NCBI GenBank assembly: GCA_963760405.1
Contig: CAVXCV010000004.1
Coordinates: 558,001 to 622,000 of the forward strand
DNA: 64,000 nt
Source: RYN-230 sp963760405
Lineage (GTDB): Bacteria > Actinomycetota > Actinomycetes > Streptosporangiales > Streptosporangiaceae
Direction of reading: 5' to 3'
The notes beneath the pieces were generated by a model. That model was not told where the DNA came from, searched no databases, and saw nothing but the letters and a program-made list of their open reading frames with translations. This document shows, piece by piece, positions 27,046 to 36,352 of this stretch (the stretch's first letter is position 1; each line of letters begins with the position of its first letter). The position numbers and the translations under genes were made by a program.

Positions 27046-27927
27046 TCAGAGTGGCGGCCGGAACCCGGTGCGGCCCGCACCGGTGCCAGGACTGGGGGCC
27101 TCCAGGCGCAGGTCGCCCTGGCCCTGGGCGGGGGGTGTCCCGGGCGCTGGGCCGCCCGCGGCAGCCGGGTAGCCGAGCAGCTGGGCCTCGGCCCGGCGGC
27201 GCCGTTCCGCGAGCACGGCCGCCAGGTAGTCCGGTGCCGGGGTGCCTGGCGGCGGCACCGGGCTGACCTGGGCCGCCACCAGGGCGGCGATCCGCTGGCC
27301 GTGCTCATGCCGGGCCGCGGGGGTCAGCTCGTGATAGCGGCTGAGGTACTGCCGCGCGGTCTCCGCGGTCGAGTCGGCCAGCCCGGACAGCTCCAGGGTG
27401 ACCGCCCACCCGGCCAGCGCCGGGGCCGGGAACGACAGCGGGCCGCCCAGCATGCGCCGCTGCGGCAGCCGTTCGGCGATCACGAAGGTCCCGGCGAAGA
27501 TGTCGCCGAGCCGCTTGCCCTGGCGGGACAGCAGCGAGGTCACCAGCGCGAGGAAACCGAGGGTCAGCCAGATCTCCAGCACCGCGGCGAGCGCCCGCAT
27601 CAGTGCCTGGCGGAACCGCTCCGGGCCGCCGTCGTCGCTCACCACCCGCAGCCCCATCATCAGCTTGCCCAGCGACCGGCCCCGGCTCAGCGTCTCAAAG
27701 ATCGTCGGGTAGCCCACGATCACCAGCACCAGCACGGTCAGCGACACGGCCGCCCCGGCCGCCGGGTCGAGCCCGTGGCTGCCGCCCGCCGCGAAGCTCA
27801 CCCCCAGCAGCACGACCAGGACTATCAGCTGCACGGCGATATCCACGGCCAGGGCCAGCATCCGGCTCGGGAAGCGGGCGCAGGGCACGTCGATGACGAC
27901 CGCCTCACCGGTGATGACCTCAGCCAC
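27046..27927 (-). CDS. RDD-family membrane protein
   Basis: The RDD domain covers about residues 15-160. It has the arginine and aspartates of the family (CARFPSRMLALAVDIAVQLI, SRGRSLGKLMMGLRVVSDDG, RQGKRLGDIFAGTFVI) and three hydrophobic helices. The remaining 130 residues are soluble and Pro/Ala-rich at the end. Homology begins at VAEVITGEAV, so I take GTG 27927 (293 residues). It is divergent from the SpoIIM-like gene, as in the mycobacterial Rv3694c-Rv3695 block. The function is unknown. Confidence 0.82.
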   Translation of the reverse strand: MAEVITGEAVVIDVPCARFPSRMLALAVDIAVQLIVLVVLLGVSFAAGGSHGLDPAAGAAVSLTVLVLVIVGYPTIFETLSRGRSLGKLMMGLRVVSDDGGPERFRQALMRALAAVLEIWLTLGFLALVTSLLSRQGKRLGDIFAGTFVIAERLPQRRMLGGPLSFPAPALAGWAVTLELSGLADSTAETARQYLSRYHELTPAARHEHGQRIAALVAAQVSPVPPPGTPAPDYLAAVLAERRRRAEAQLLGYPAAAGGPAPGTPPAQGQGDLRLEAPSPGTGAGRTGFRPPL

Positions 27928-28018
27928 CTCGGCCCCCAGTCCACTCGCTGCCGGCCCCCAGGCTAACTGCCGCCCGCCGGGCGGCGCTGCCCGGCGCCCG
28001 GGCCGTAGGCTCCTGGGC

Positions 28019-29014
28019 GTGGACGTGGACGCGTATGTCGCTGCGCACCGGGGAGACTGGGCCCGGCTGGACCACCTGGTCCAGCGGCGCCGCAAGCTGA
28101 CCGGTGACGAAGTGGATGAGCTGGTCGGGCTGTACCAGCGGACCGCGACCCACCTGTCCGCGCTGCGGTCGGGCGGGCATGATCCGGCCCTGGTGGCCCA
28201 GCTGTCGACCCGGGTGGCCCGGGCCCGGGCCGCGGTGACCGGCTCGTCCGCGCCGGCCTGGTCGACGGTGACCACGTTCGCGCTAGTGTCGTTCCCGGCC
28301 ATGGCCTACCGGGCCCGCTGGTGGTGGGCGGCGACCGCGGGTGGCTCGGTCCTGGTCGGGGTGCTCCTGGGCTGGTGGGTGGCCCGGTCCCCGGCCATCC
28401 AGGCCGCGCTGCTGCCCCGGGCCGAGGTCCGCCAGCTGGTGAATCACCAGTTCCAGCACTACTACTCGGAGTACGCCGCGACCTCGTTCGCCGCCAAGGT
28501 GTGGACGAACAACGTGTGGGTCGCCGCCCAGTCGCTGGTCTTCGGGGTGCTGCTCGGCCTGCCCACGTTGTGGGTGCTGTTCACGAACGCCGCCAACGCC
28601 GGGGTGGAGGGCGGCCTGATGGTCGCGCACGGCAAGGGCGGCCTGTTCTTCGTGCTGATCCTGCCGCACGGAATGCTGGAGCTCAGCGCGGTCTTCCTGG
28701 CGGCCGCGACCGGGCTGCGGCTCGGCTGGTGCATCATCGACCCCGGGCCCCGGCCGCGCGGCCGGGCGCTGGCCGAGGAGGGCCGGTCCTCCCTCACCAT
28801 CGCGCTCGGGCTCATCGTGGTGCTGCTGGTGTCCGGGGTGATCGAGGCGTTCGTCACCCCGTCACCGCTGCCCGCCTGGGCCCGGCTGGCCATCGGCGCG
28901 GTCGCTGAGGCCGCCTTCCTGTACTACGTGCTCCGGTTCGGCCGCCGTGCCGTGGCCGCTGGCCACACCTCCGACATGGCGCACGCCCCCGACACCGCCC
29001 CCATCGCCGCCTGA
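28019..29014 (+). CDS. Stage II sporulation protein M-like (DUF95) membrane protein
   Basis: Starting at GTG 28019, the 331-residue protein opens with a soluble helical domain (MDVDAYVAAHRGDWARLD, LVGLYQRTATHLSALR). Several membrane helices follow, including the conserved FVLILPHGMLELSAVFLAA of the SpoIIM/DUF95 family. In Bacillus SpoIIM belongs to an engulfment complex; in actinomycetes the role is unknown and the gene travels with RDD, DUF58 and MoxR genes, as here. The frame is open upstream, but that part overlaps the RDD gene. Confidence 0.82.
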   Translation: MDVDAYVAAHRGDWARLDHLVQRRRKLTGDEVDELVGLYQRTATHLSALRSGGHDPALVAQLSTRVARARAAVTGSSAPAWSTVTTFALVSFPAMAYRARWWWAATAGGSVLVGVLLGWWVARSPAIQAALLPRAEVRQLVNHQFQHYYSEYAATSFAAKVWTNNVWVAAQSLVFGVLLGLPTLWVLFTNAANAGVEGGLMVAHGKGGLFFVLILPHGMLELSAVFLAAATGLRLGWCIIDPGPRPRGRALAEEGRSSLTIALGLIVVLLVSGVIEAFVTPSPLPAWARLAIGAVAEAAFLYYVLRFGRRAVAAGHTSDMAHAPDTAPIAA

Positions 29015-29017
29015 CGG

Positions 29018-29037
29018 CCGCCCGGCCAGCTGGGCGG
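29018..29037. terminator. Hairpin between convergent SpoIIM-like and DUF58 genes
   Basis: CCGCCC (29018-29023) and GGGCGG (29032-29037) form a six-base stem with an eight-base loop, placed in the 28-base gap between the two stop codons. There is no T run on either strand, so it is only a weak terminator candidate. Confidence 0.35.
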
Positions 29038-29042
29038 GCTGA

Positions 29043-30335
29043 TCACAGGCGGCCAGCGGATTTGACGGCCAGGTAGGCGTCGGCCAGGGCGGACGGCAGC
29101 CGGTCCGGCGGGGCGTCCACCACCTGAACACCCAGCTGCCGGAGCAGGGCCGAGATCCGCTGCCGGCCCGCCAGCGCCGCTTCGGCGGCCGCGGCGTCGT
29201 ACAGGCTGGCCGGATCACCGCGGCCCGCGGCCAGCTCCGCCAGCCGCGGGTCGCTGACCGCGGCGATCATGATCAGGTTCCGGGCGGCCAGGGCGGGCAG
29301 CCGGGGCAGCAGGCCCTCTTCGAGCACGGCCGGGTTCAGGTCGGTGACCAGGATGACCAGGCAGCGGCGGCGGGCCACGGTGAGCACGGCACTGGCCATG
29401 GCCGCCGCGTCGGTCTCGGTCAGCTCCGCTTCCAGCGAGGCCATCGCGCTGGTAAACGAGGCGAGCACGGACGACCGGGGAGCGCCCAGCACCCGGGCGC
29501 GCACCCGCCGGTCGAACGCGAGCAGGTCAACCCGGTCCCCGGCGCGCGAGGCCAGGGCGGCCAGCAGCAGCGTCGCGTCCATGGCGGCGTCCAGCCGGGG
29601 CAGGCCGCCCACCCGGCCCGCGGCGGTCCGGCCGGTATCCAGCACGACCAGGATCCGCCGGTCGCGTTCCGGCCGCCAGGTCCGGACCATCACGTCACCC
29701 CGGCGCGCGGCCGCCCGCCAGTCGATGGACCGGACATCGTCGCCGATGACGTACTCGCGCAGCGAGTCGAATTCGGTGCCCTGCCCGCGCAGCAGCGACC
29801 GGTGCTGCCCTTCCAGCTGACGCAGCATGGACAGTTTCTCGCCTAGATGACGGCGGCTGCCGAACGGCGGGAGCACGCGCACGGTCCACGGCACGGCCTG
29901 GGCGCCCTGCCGGGCGGCCAGGCCGCACGGCCCCAGGGAGCGCACGATAACCGCGGGCGACAGCTTGTCGCCGCGCCGGTCCGGGGTGAGGGCGGACGTC
30001 ACCGTGCCGGTCCCGGCCGCCGGCAGGATCAGCCGGGCCTGCCCCGGAGTGGCGTGCGCGCTCGGCTGCCAGGCCGCCCGGAGCACGGCCCGCAACGGCC
30101 GTGGGCCCGGGTTCTGCACGGTCACCTCGGTGCGGGCGGTCTCGCCGAGCAGCACCCGGGTGTCGCCGGACCGGGTGATGCGCAGGTCCCGCACGCTGGC
30201 CGCGAGGGCCAGGTCAGCCAGGATGGCCGCGAGCAGCAGGCCGTTCACGGCCAGCAGGGCCGGGACGGTACGCACGGCTAGCACCACCAGCGCGCCGAGG
30301 AGGGCGGCCAGCCCGGCCCGCCCGGTCAGCGCCAC
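29043..30335 (-). CDS. DUF58 domain protein (von Willebrand-like)
   Basis: The 430-residue protein has two N-terminal hydrophobic segments, a beta-rich middle and the DUF58 core with LREYVIGDDVRSIDWRAAAR near residue 195 and VVLDTGRTAAGRVG, an atypical metal-site loop. DUF58 proteins are made with MoxR ATPases and are thought to act as their adaptors. The start GTG 30335 lies seven bases after the MoxR stop, and it is the last gene of the operon coming down from 34.3 kb. Confidence 0.88.
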   Translation of the reverse strand: MALTGRAGLAALLGALVVLAVRTVPALLAVNGLLLAAILADLALAASVRDLRITRSGDTRVLLGETARTEVTVQNPGPRPLRAVLRAAWQPSAHATPGQARLILPAAGTGTVTSALTPDRRGDKLSPAVIVRSLGPCGLAARQGAQAVPWTVRVLPPFGSRRHLGEKLSMLRQLEGQHRSLLRGQGTEFDSLREYVIGDDVRSIDWRAAARRGDVMVRTWRPERDRRILVVLDTGRTAAGRVGGLPRLDAAMDATLLLAALASRAGDRVDLLAFDRRVRARVLGAPRSSVLASFTSAMASLEAELTETDAAAMASAVLTVARRRCLVILVTDLNPAVLEEGLLPRLPALAARNLIMIAAVSDPRLAELAAGRGDPASLYDAAAAEAALAGRQRISALLRQLGVQVVDAPPDRLPSALADAYLAVKSAGRL

Positions 30336-30342
30336 GTGCCAT

Positions 30343-31349
<1,007 letters not shown>

Positions 31350-31353
<4 letters not shown>

Positions 31354-32534
31354 GGTGTGCGTACCTCTCCTTCGAGCGCGTCGATGTCGCGGGCCAGTGC
31401 GACCAGGGCCGCGTCGTCGCGGGGAACCGGCCCGAACAGGGTGGCCCGGATCTCGCCCGCGTCCCGCCCGGTCCGCCCGGCCAGCACCGCGGCGACCGGG
31501 TCCGGGCCAGCGCTGGCCGGCAACGCGAGCCGGCTGGTGATCCGGCGCAGCGCAGCCGCGCGCAGCGCGGCCGCCGCCCGGTCGCGGGCCCGCCGGGACC
31601 GGTAGAGCCGGCCATGGCCCTCCACGGTCTCGGCCGCCCGCACCACCACCGGCAGTGGCTCGGTGACCAGCGGGCCGAGCCGCCGCGCCCGCCACAGAGC
31701 AGCCAGCACGGCCGCGATGAGCAGCTGCAACGCCACCAGGTAGGCCGGTCCCGGGATCTCGGCGAACAGCGATTGCGGCCCGGCTGCCGCCACGGACAGC
31801 GGGACGGGCGGTACCAGCCAGACAATCCGCGAGCTGCCGCGGAGCAGGTTCAGCGCCAGCGCGGCGTCGCCCTGGCGGCCGAGATCGGTGTTGCTGAACG
31901 GGGCGCCGGTGCCCAGCACGGTGACCGGGCGGCCGCCTGCCGTGAAGCGGACCAGCGACGGATGCCCGTCGATCGGGTAGCAGCGCACCGCACCCGGGAC
32001 AGCGGCCCGCATCAGCACCCCGCCCATGGCGGCGGTGCCCGCCAGCCGGGCGGCCAGCAGCGGGCAGCCGGGCGCGGTCAGCGCCACTGCGGCCCGGTCG
32101 GCCACGGTGACGCCCGGGGCCAGCGCCGCTAGCGCCGGGCCGCCCGGCGCCACCAGCAGCAGGCTGGCCGGGGTCCGGGCCAGCCCGCGGAGCTGGCTCG
32201 CGCTCAGCCGGGACGGGCTGGTGATGATCAGGGTCACCGCCGCGCTGCGCGCCGCCGCTTCCGCCGCGGTCACGCTGACCGCGCGGAGGACCGGCTGCCC
32301 GCGCTGGGCGAGGATGCTGGCGAGCGCCTTGCCGCCGCCGGGCCGGGGGTTGGCCGGGTCCAGGTACCCGGACTGGGCCGGGGCTGGCTTCAGCAATGCG
32401 ACCAGCGCCCCGCCCAGCAGGACTAGCAGGACCACGGTGACCGTGCCCCGCCAGCGGCGTGGCCGTTCCGGCCCGCCCAGCGGCGCCTGCGGGGCCGCTG
32501 GCGGCGCCAGCACCGTGCCGCCCGGCCCGGTCAC
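31350..32534 (-). CDS. DUF4350 domain membrane protein
   Basis: The 394-residue protein has an N-terminal helix (TVTVVLLVLLGGALVALL, about residues 30-47), a large extracytoplasmic part (SGYLDPANPRPGGGKALASI, FSNTDLGRQGDAALALNLL) and a second helix (AYLVALQLLIAAVLAALW) before a cytoplasmic tail. This layout matches DUF4350 proteins such as Rv3691, coded between DUF4129 and MoxR genes. The function is unknown. The start GTG 32534 overlaps the DUF4129 stop, and the stop overlaps the MoxR start. Confidence 0.83.
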
Positions 32535-33130
32535 GCGGCACCGATCCGGGTGTCCAGGGCACGGACCAGCGCATAGCCGTCCGCTGTGCCCGGCCGCTCG
32601 CCGTAGCAGACATCGTCGAACAGCCGGGCCGCGTCCTCCAGCGCGCGGGCGTCGCCGGGCAGGGCCTGCCCGGCCTCGGCCGCGATCTCGTCCGCGGTCC
32701 GCCCGGCCCGCGGCGTGAGCACCCCGCGTTCCTCCAGCTGGACCACGATGCCCCGGACCGACTCCAGGATGGCGCCGGAATAGTCGCCCGCTTCGGCCAG
32801 CCGGCTGGCCCGCTGCCGGTGCTCGGCCGCGGTCAGTGCGCCGGCGCCAGCGGTCAGGCTGGTGCGCTGGCGGCGGCCCCGGGACAGCGGGCCGACCCCG
32901 CCCAGCACGACGAGGATGACGGCTGCCGCGAGGGCGGACAGCGCGACCACTGCCCACCAGCCGCCCGGAAAGGAGCTGCCCGCCTGGAACAGCCGCAGCA
33001 GCAGGGTGCCGATCGCGTGCTCGATCCGCTGGGTGAGCGACCCGGCGGGATGGTAGATGGCCTTGGCCAGCTCGGTGCGGGCCAGCCGCTGCGCGGCCCC
33101 GCGGCTGATCGGCGGCGCGGCCGCCGTCAC
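32531..33130 (-). CDS. DUF4129 domain membrane protein
   Basis: The 199-residue protein has one clear membrane helix (WWAVVALSALAAAVILVVLGG, near residue 60). Its C-terminal cytoplasmic domain is typical of DUF4129 (HRQRASRLAEAGDYSGAILE, TADEIAAEAG, ARLFDDVCYGERP). Family members may bind or help process transglutaminase-like or MoxR-linked partners, but the role is not established. I take GTG 33130 because it overlaps the upstream stop as GTGA like its neighbours; GTG 33133 is equally in frame. Confidence 0.82.
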   Translation of the reverse strand: MTAAAPPISRGAAQRLARTELAKAIYHPAGSLTQRIEHAIGTLLLRLFQAGSSFPGGWWAVVALSALAAAVILVVLGGVGPLSRGRRQRTSLTAGAGALTAAEHRQRASRLAEAGDYSGAILESVRGIVVQLEERGVLTPRAGRTADEIAAEAGQALPGDARALEDAARLFDDVCYGERPGTADGYALVRALDTRIGAA

Positions 33131-34344
33131 CACGGCGGCGGGGCGCCCGGTGCCGCGTCCGCGGGCGGCTGCCAGGCCGCCGCGAAGTCCGCGTCGCCCG
33201 CGGTGCGCAGCGCCAGGTCCAGGCCTTCCTTGCGCATCCGCATGTCCACGTAGAGCAGGACGGTGACCCCGACCGCGATCGGCCGGGTCACGGTGCCCGC
33301 GAGGATCGTGCCGATCACGCTGATGATGGCCGCGGCGAGGTGCGTGCCGCCGCCCTGCGCGCTGATCGTTCCCACCACCGAGAACGGGACCTGCAGGATG
33401 CCCGCGGCCACGGTGACGATGATCCCGGCCAGCGCCAGGATGCCGAACACCCGCCAGAAGCTCCGCTGGACCAGCCGCCAGGACCGGGCCAGTGCCCGGG
33501 CTGGCCCGGCGCCTTCTACCACGACCACCGGGGTGACCAGGCTGAGCCGGACGCCCATCCAGATGGTGAGCAGGATCGCGGCGATGAAGCCCGGGATGCC
33601 GATGGCCAGGTACACGCCCAGCGGAGCGCTCAGCGCGAACGCGAGCAGCAACAGCAGGCCCAGCGCCGTGGTGGGACCGAGCCCGACCAGGAGCACCAGC
33701 ACGGTGGCCAGGAGCAGGCTGCCCAGCCGGGGCCGGGCCGCCTGCCAGGCTTCTCCCGCGCTGATCCGCTTACCCGCCACCCCGGCCATGATGACCGGCG
33801 CGAGCAGCCCGGCCAGGATCACCTGGACCAGGAAGCTGAGGAACACCGACAGCGCGAGCGCGGGCAGCAGCGCGGTCAGCAACTGGCTGAGCAGGTGCCC
33901 GGCCTGGGCCGAGGTCTCCGGCTGGCCCACGGCGGGCAGGCTGAGCCCGGACATGTGCAGCGCGGTCTGCGTGATGGTGGCGGAGATGACCGCTGAGATC
34001 GTCATGAGCACGGCGGCCAGGCCCAGGGTGGCCTTGGGGTTGCGGCGGACCGAGGCAAAGGAGCCGTCCAGGATCTCGCCCACGCCGAGCGGCCGCAGCG
34101 GGATCACCCCGGGCTTGGGCGCCGCGTTCGCCGCGGGCCACCCTCCGTGCCCTGGCGGGCCATATCCCACTGCCTGGCCGTATCCCGGCGGCCCGTAACC
34201 CGGCGGCGGTCCGTACCCGGGTGGCGGTCCGTACCCGGGCGGCGGGGGAGGCGGAGCGCCATGCCCGCCCCCGGGCGGGAACCAGGGCTGGGGCCGGTCA
34301 GGCTGCCCGTCTCCCGGCGCGTCCGGCGACGGACTGTCTGTCAT
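33127..34344 (-). CDS. Glycerophosphoryl diester phosphodiesterase-type membrane-domain protein
   Basis: The 405-residue protein starts with a Pro/Gly/Tyr-rich tail containing GYGPPP repeats (18-bp DNA units). Five or six membrane helices follow, with the segment VGEILDGSFASVRRNPKATLGLAA before the first and RALARSWRLVQRSFWRVFGI between helices. This pattern is that of the integral-membrane domain found in some glycerophosphodiesterases, here without a catalytic domain. It resembles the Rv3689-type gene that heads the MoxR cluster. ATG 34344 has GGGAG upstream and heads the five-gene operon. Confidence 0.78.
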   Translation of the reverse strand: MTDSPSPDAPGDGQPDRPQPWFPPGGGHGAPPPPPPGYGPPPGYGPPPGYGPPGYGQAVGYGPPGHGGWPAANAAPKPGVIPLRPLGVGEILDGSFASVRRNPKATLGLAAVLMTISAVISATITQTALHMSGLSLPAVGQPETSAQAGHLLSQLLTALLPALALSVFLSFLVQVILAGLLAPVIMAGVAGKRISAGEAWQAARPRLGSLLLATVLVLLVGLGPTTALGLLLLLAFALSAPLGVYLAIGIPGFIAAILLTIWMGVRLSLVTPVVVVEGAGPARALARSWRLVQRSFWRVFGILALAGIIVTVAAGILQVPFSVVGTISAQGGGTHLAAAIISVIGTILAGTVTRPIAVGVTVLLYVDMRMRKEGLDLALRTAGDADFAAAWQPPADAAPGAPPPW

Positions 34345-34539
34345 GGCTCTCCCTCGCGGCGGGCTGCCGCGTCCTCGCCCGCGGCGGTGCCGCAGCCCTA
34401 CACGTCGATGGCCGGGCTCCCCCCTCATCCCTGCTGGCGCCCATACTGGCATGAAGCTGGCTGATGATGTAGCCGGGCGGCAGAACCACGGCGGCCCCGC
34501 TATTCGACCCTGCCCCAGGCGGCGCGGCAGACTCAGTAC

Positions 34540-35643
34540 ATGAACGTGCCCACGCTGCGCTGGCTCGATGCGCCGGCCGGCCCGGCTATCGCCCTGCTCG
34601 ACCAGACCCGGCTGCCCGCCGAGGAGACAGTCGTTACCTGCGTTACCGTTGCTGACCTTGTCGACGCGATCCGGCGGCTGGCGGTCAGGGGAGCGCCGGT
34701 GCTCGGCGTGGCAGGTGCGTTCGGTGTGGCGCTCGCCGCGCACCGCGGCGAGGACGTGGCCGCGGCGGCCCGGGCCATTGAGGACGCCCGGCCGACCGCG
34801 GTGAACCTCGGCTGGGGCGCGCGCCGGGCGCTGGTCGCCTACCAGTCCGCTCTGGCCAGCGGCAATTCAAGATCAGAAGATCAGCAACGCCTGGCGGCCG
34901 GTGCTGCCCTGGCCGAGGCCAGGGCCGTGGCGGCGGAGGACGCCGCGGCGAGCGCGGCCATGGCCGTGCACGGCCTGCGCCTGGTCCCGCCAGCGGCCCG
35001 GATCCTCACCCACTGCAACACCGGGGCGCTGGTCTCCGCGGGCGAGGGGACCGCGTTCGCGGTCATCCTGGCCGCGCACCGCGCCGGGCGGCTGGCCCGG
35101 TTGTGGGTGGACGAGACCAGGCCGCTGCTGCAGGGGGCGCGGCTGACCGCCTATGAGGCCCAGCGGGCCGGATTGGATTACGCGGTGCTGGCCGACGCGG
35201 CGGCCGGGTCGCTATTTGCCGGCGGGCAGGTGGACCTGGTGCTGACCGGGGCGGACCGGATCGCCGCGGACGGCAGCGTGGCGAACAAGGTCGGCACCTA
35301 CGGCCTGGCCGTGCTCGCCCGGCAGCACGGGGTGCCGTTCGTCGTGGTCGCCCCGGTGTCCACGATCGACTTCCAGACGGCGGACGGCGCCGGGATCGTG
35401 GTCGAGCAACGCCCCGCCGAGGAGGTGACCACCCTGGCCGGCCAGCCAGCCGCGGCTCCGGGCAGCCCCGCCTACAACCCGGCGTTCGATGTCACCCCGG
35501 CCCGCCTGATCACGGCGGTGGTCACTGAGCGTGGCATCGCGCAGCCCGTGTCTGCGGGTACGCTGCGGATGCTGACAGGGGGCCGGGACCTGCCCGAAGC
35601 TCGGGCTAAGGGTGCCACCGGCCATGTTTCCGTGGAACTATGA
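34540..35643 (+). CDS. mtnA: S-methyl-5-thioribose-1-phosphate isomerase
   Basis: The 367-residue enzyme of the methionine salvage pathway turns methylthioribose 1-phosphate into methylthioribulose 1-phosphate. Diagnostic parts are RGAPVLGVAGAFGVAL near residue 49, THCNTGALVSAGEGTAFAV with the catalytic cysteine near residue 157, and LTGADRIAADGSVANKVGTY with the catalytic aspartate near residue 237. No ribosome site stands before ATG 34540. Its TGA overlaps the mtrA start, so a salvage gene is coupled to a two-component system. No other salvage gene lies in the window. Confidence 0.93.
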   Translation: MNVPTLRWLDAPAGPAIALLDQTRLPAEETVVTCVTVADLVDAIRRLAVRGAPVLGVAGAFGVALAAHRGEDVAAAARAIEDARPTAVNLGWGARRALVAYQSALASGNSRSEDQQRLAAGAALAEARAVAAEDAAASAAMAVHGLRLVPPAARILTHCNTGALVSAGEGTAFAVILAAHRAGRLARLWVDETRPLLQGARLTAYEAQRAGLDYAVLADAAAGSLFAGGQVDLVLTGADRIAADGSVANKVGTYGLAVLARQHGVPFVVVAPVSTIDFQTADGAGIVVEQRPAEEVTTLAGQPAAAPGSPAYNPAFDVTPARLITAVVTERGIAQPVSAGTLRMLTGGRDLPEARAKGATGHVSVEL

Positions 35644-36326
35644 GGCCCATGAAAGGTCGTGTGCTCGTCGTCGACGACGACGCTGCCCTATCCGAGATGC
35701 TTGGCATCATGCTCCGGGGCGAGGGCTTCGAGCCCACTTTTGTCGCCGATGGGGACAAGGCCATCGAGGTATTCCGGGATACTCACCCTGATCTGGTGCT
35801 GCTCGACCTGATGCTGCCCGGTATCGACGGAATTGACGTCTGCCGCCAGATCCGCACCGAATCGGGCGTCCCCATTGTGATGCTCACGGCCAAGACCGAC
35901 ACTGTGGACGTGGTGCTCGGACTGGAGTCAGGGGCCGACGACTACATCGTCAAGCCGTTCAAGTCCAAGGAGCTGATCGCCCGGGTCCGGGCCAGGCTGC
36001 GCCGGACCGACGATCCAGCGCCGGAGATGCTGCAGATCGTGGACGTGGAGATCGACGTGGCGGGGCACTCGGTGAAGCGCGCGGGCCGCCCGGTCAGCCT
36101 CACCCCGCTGGAGTTCGACCTGCTGGTGGCGCTGGCCCGGAAGCCGCGCCAGGTGTTTACCCGCGAAGTGCTGCTGGAACAGGTCTGGGGTTACCGGCAC
36201 GCGGCGGACACCCGGCTGGTCAACGTACATGTGCAGCGGCTCCGCGCGAAGATCGAGAAGGACCCGGAGCATCCCGAGATCGTGGTGACCGTCCGCGGCG
36301 TGGGCTACAAGGCCGGGCCGGCCTGA
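35640..36326 (+). CDS. mtrA: Response regulator of the MtrA type
   Basis: The 228-residue regulator has an OmpR/PhoB layout. The receiver domain has the acidic pocket VLVVDDDAALSEMLGIML, the phospho-acceptor in LVLLDLMLPGIDG near residue 55 and the lysine in DDYIVKPFKSKEL. The winged helix ends with RLRAKIEKDPEHPEIVVTVR. The sequence is very close to actinobacterial MtrA, which controls cell division, wall metabolism and development genes. It starts at ATG 35640 (overlapping the mtnA stop) or ATG 35649 (MKGRVLVV), and is followed by mtrB and lpqB. Confidence 0.95.
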   Translation: MRPMKGRVLVVDDDAALSEMLGIMLRGEGFEPTFVADGDKAIEVFRDTHPDLVLLDLMLPGIDGIDVCRQIRTESGVPIVMLTAKTDTVDVVLGLESGADDYIVKPFKSKELIARVRARLRRTDDPAPEMLQIVDVEIDVAGHSVKRAGRPVSLTPLEFDLLVALARKPRQVFTREVLLEQVWGYRHAADTRLVNVHVQRLRAKIEKDPEHPEIVVTVRGVGYKAGPA

Positions 36327-36352
36327 CCGGTTCCGTTCAGCGAAGAAGGGCG

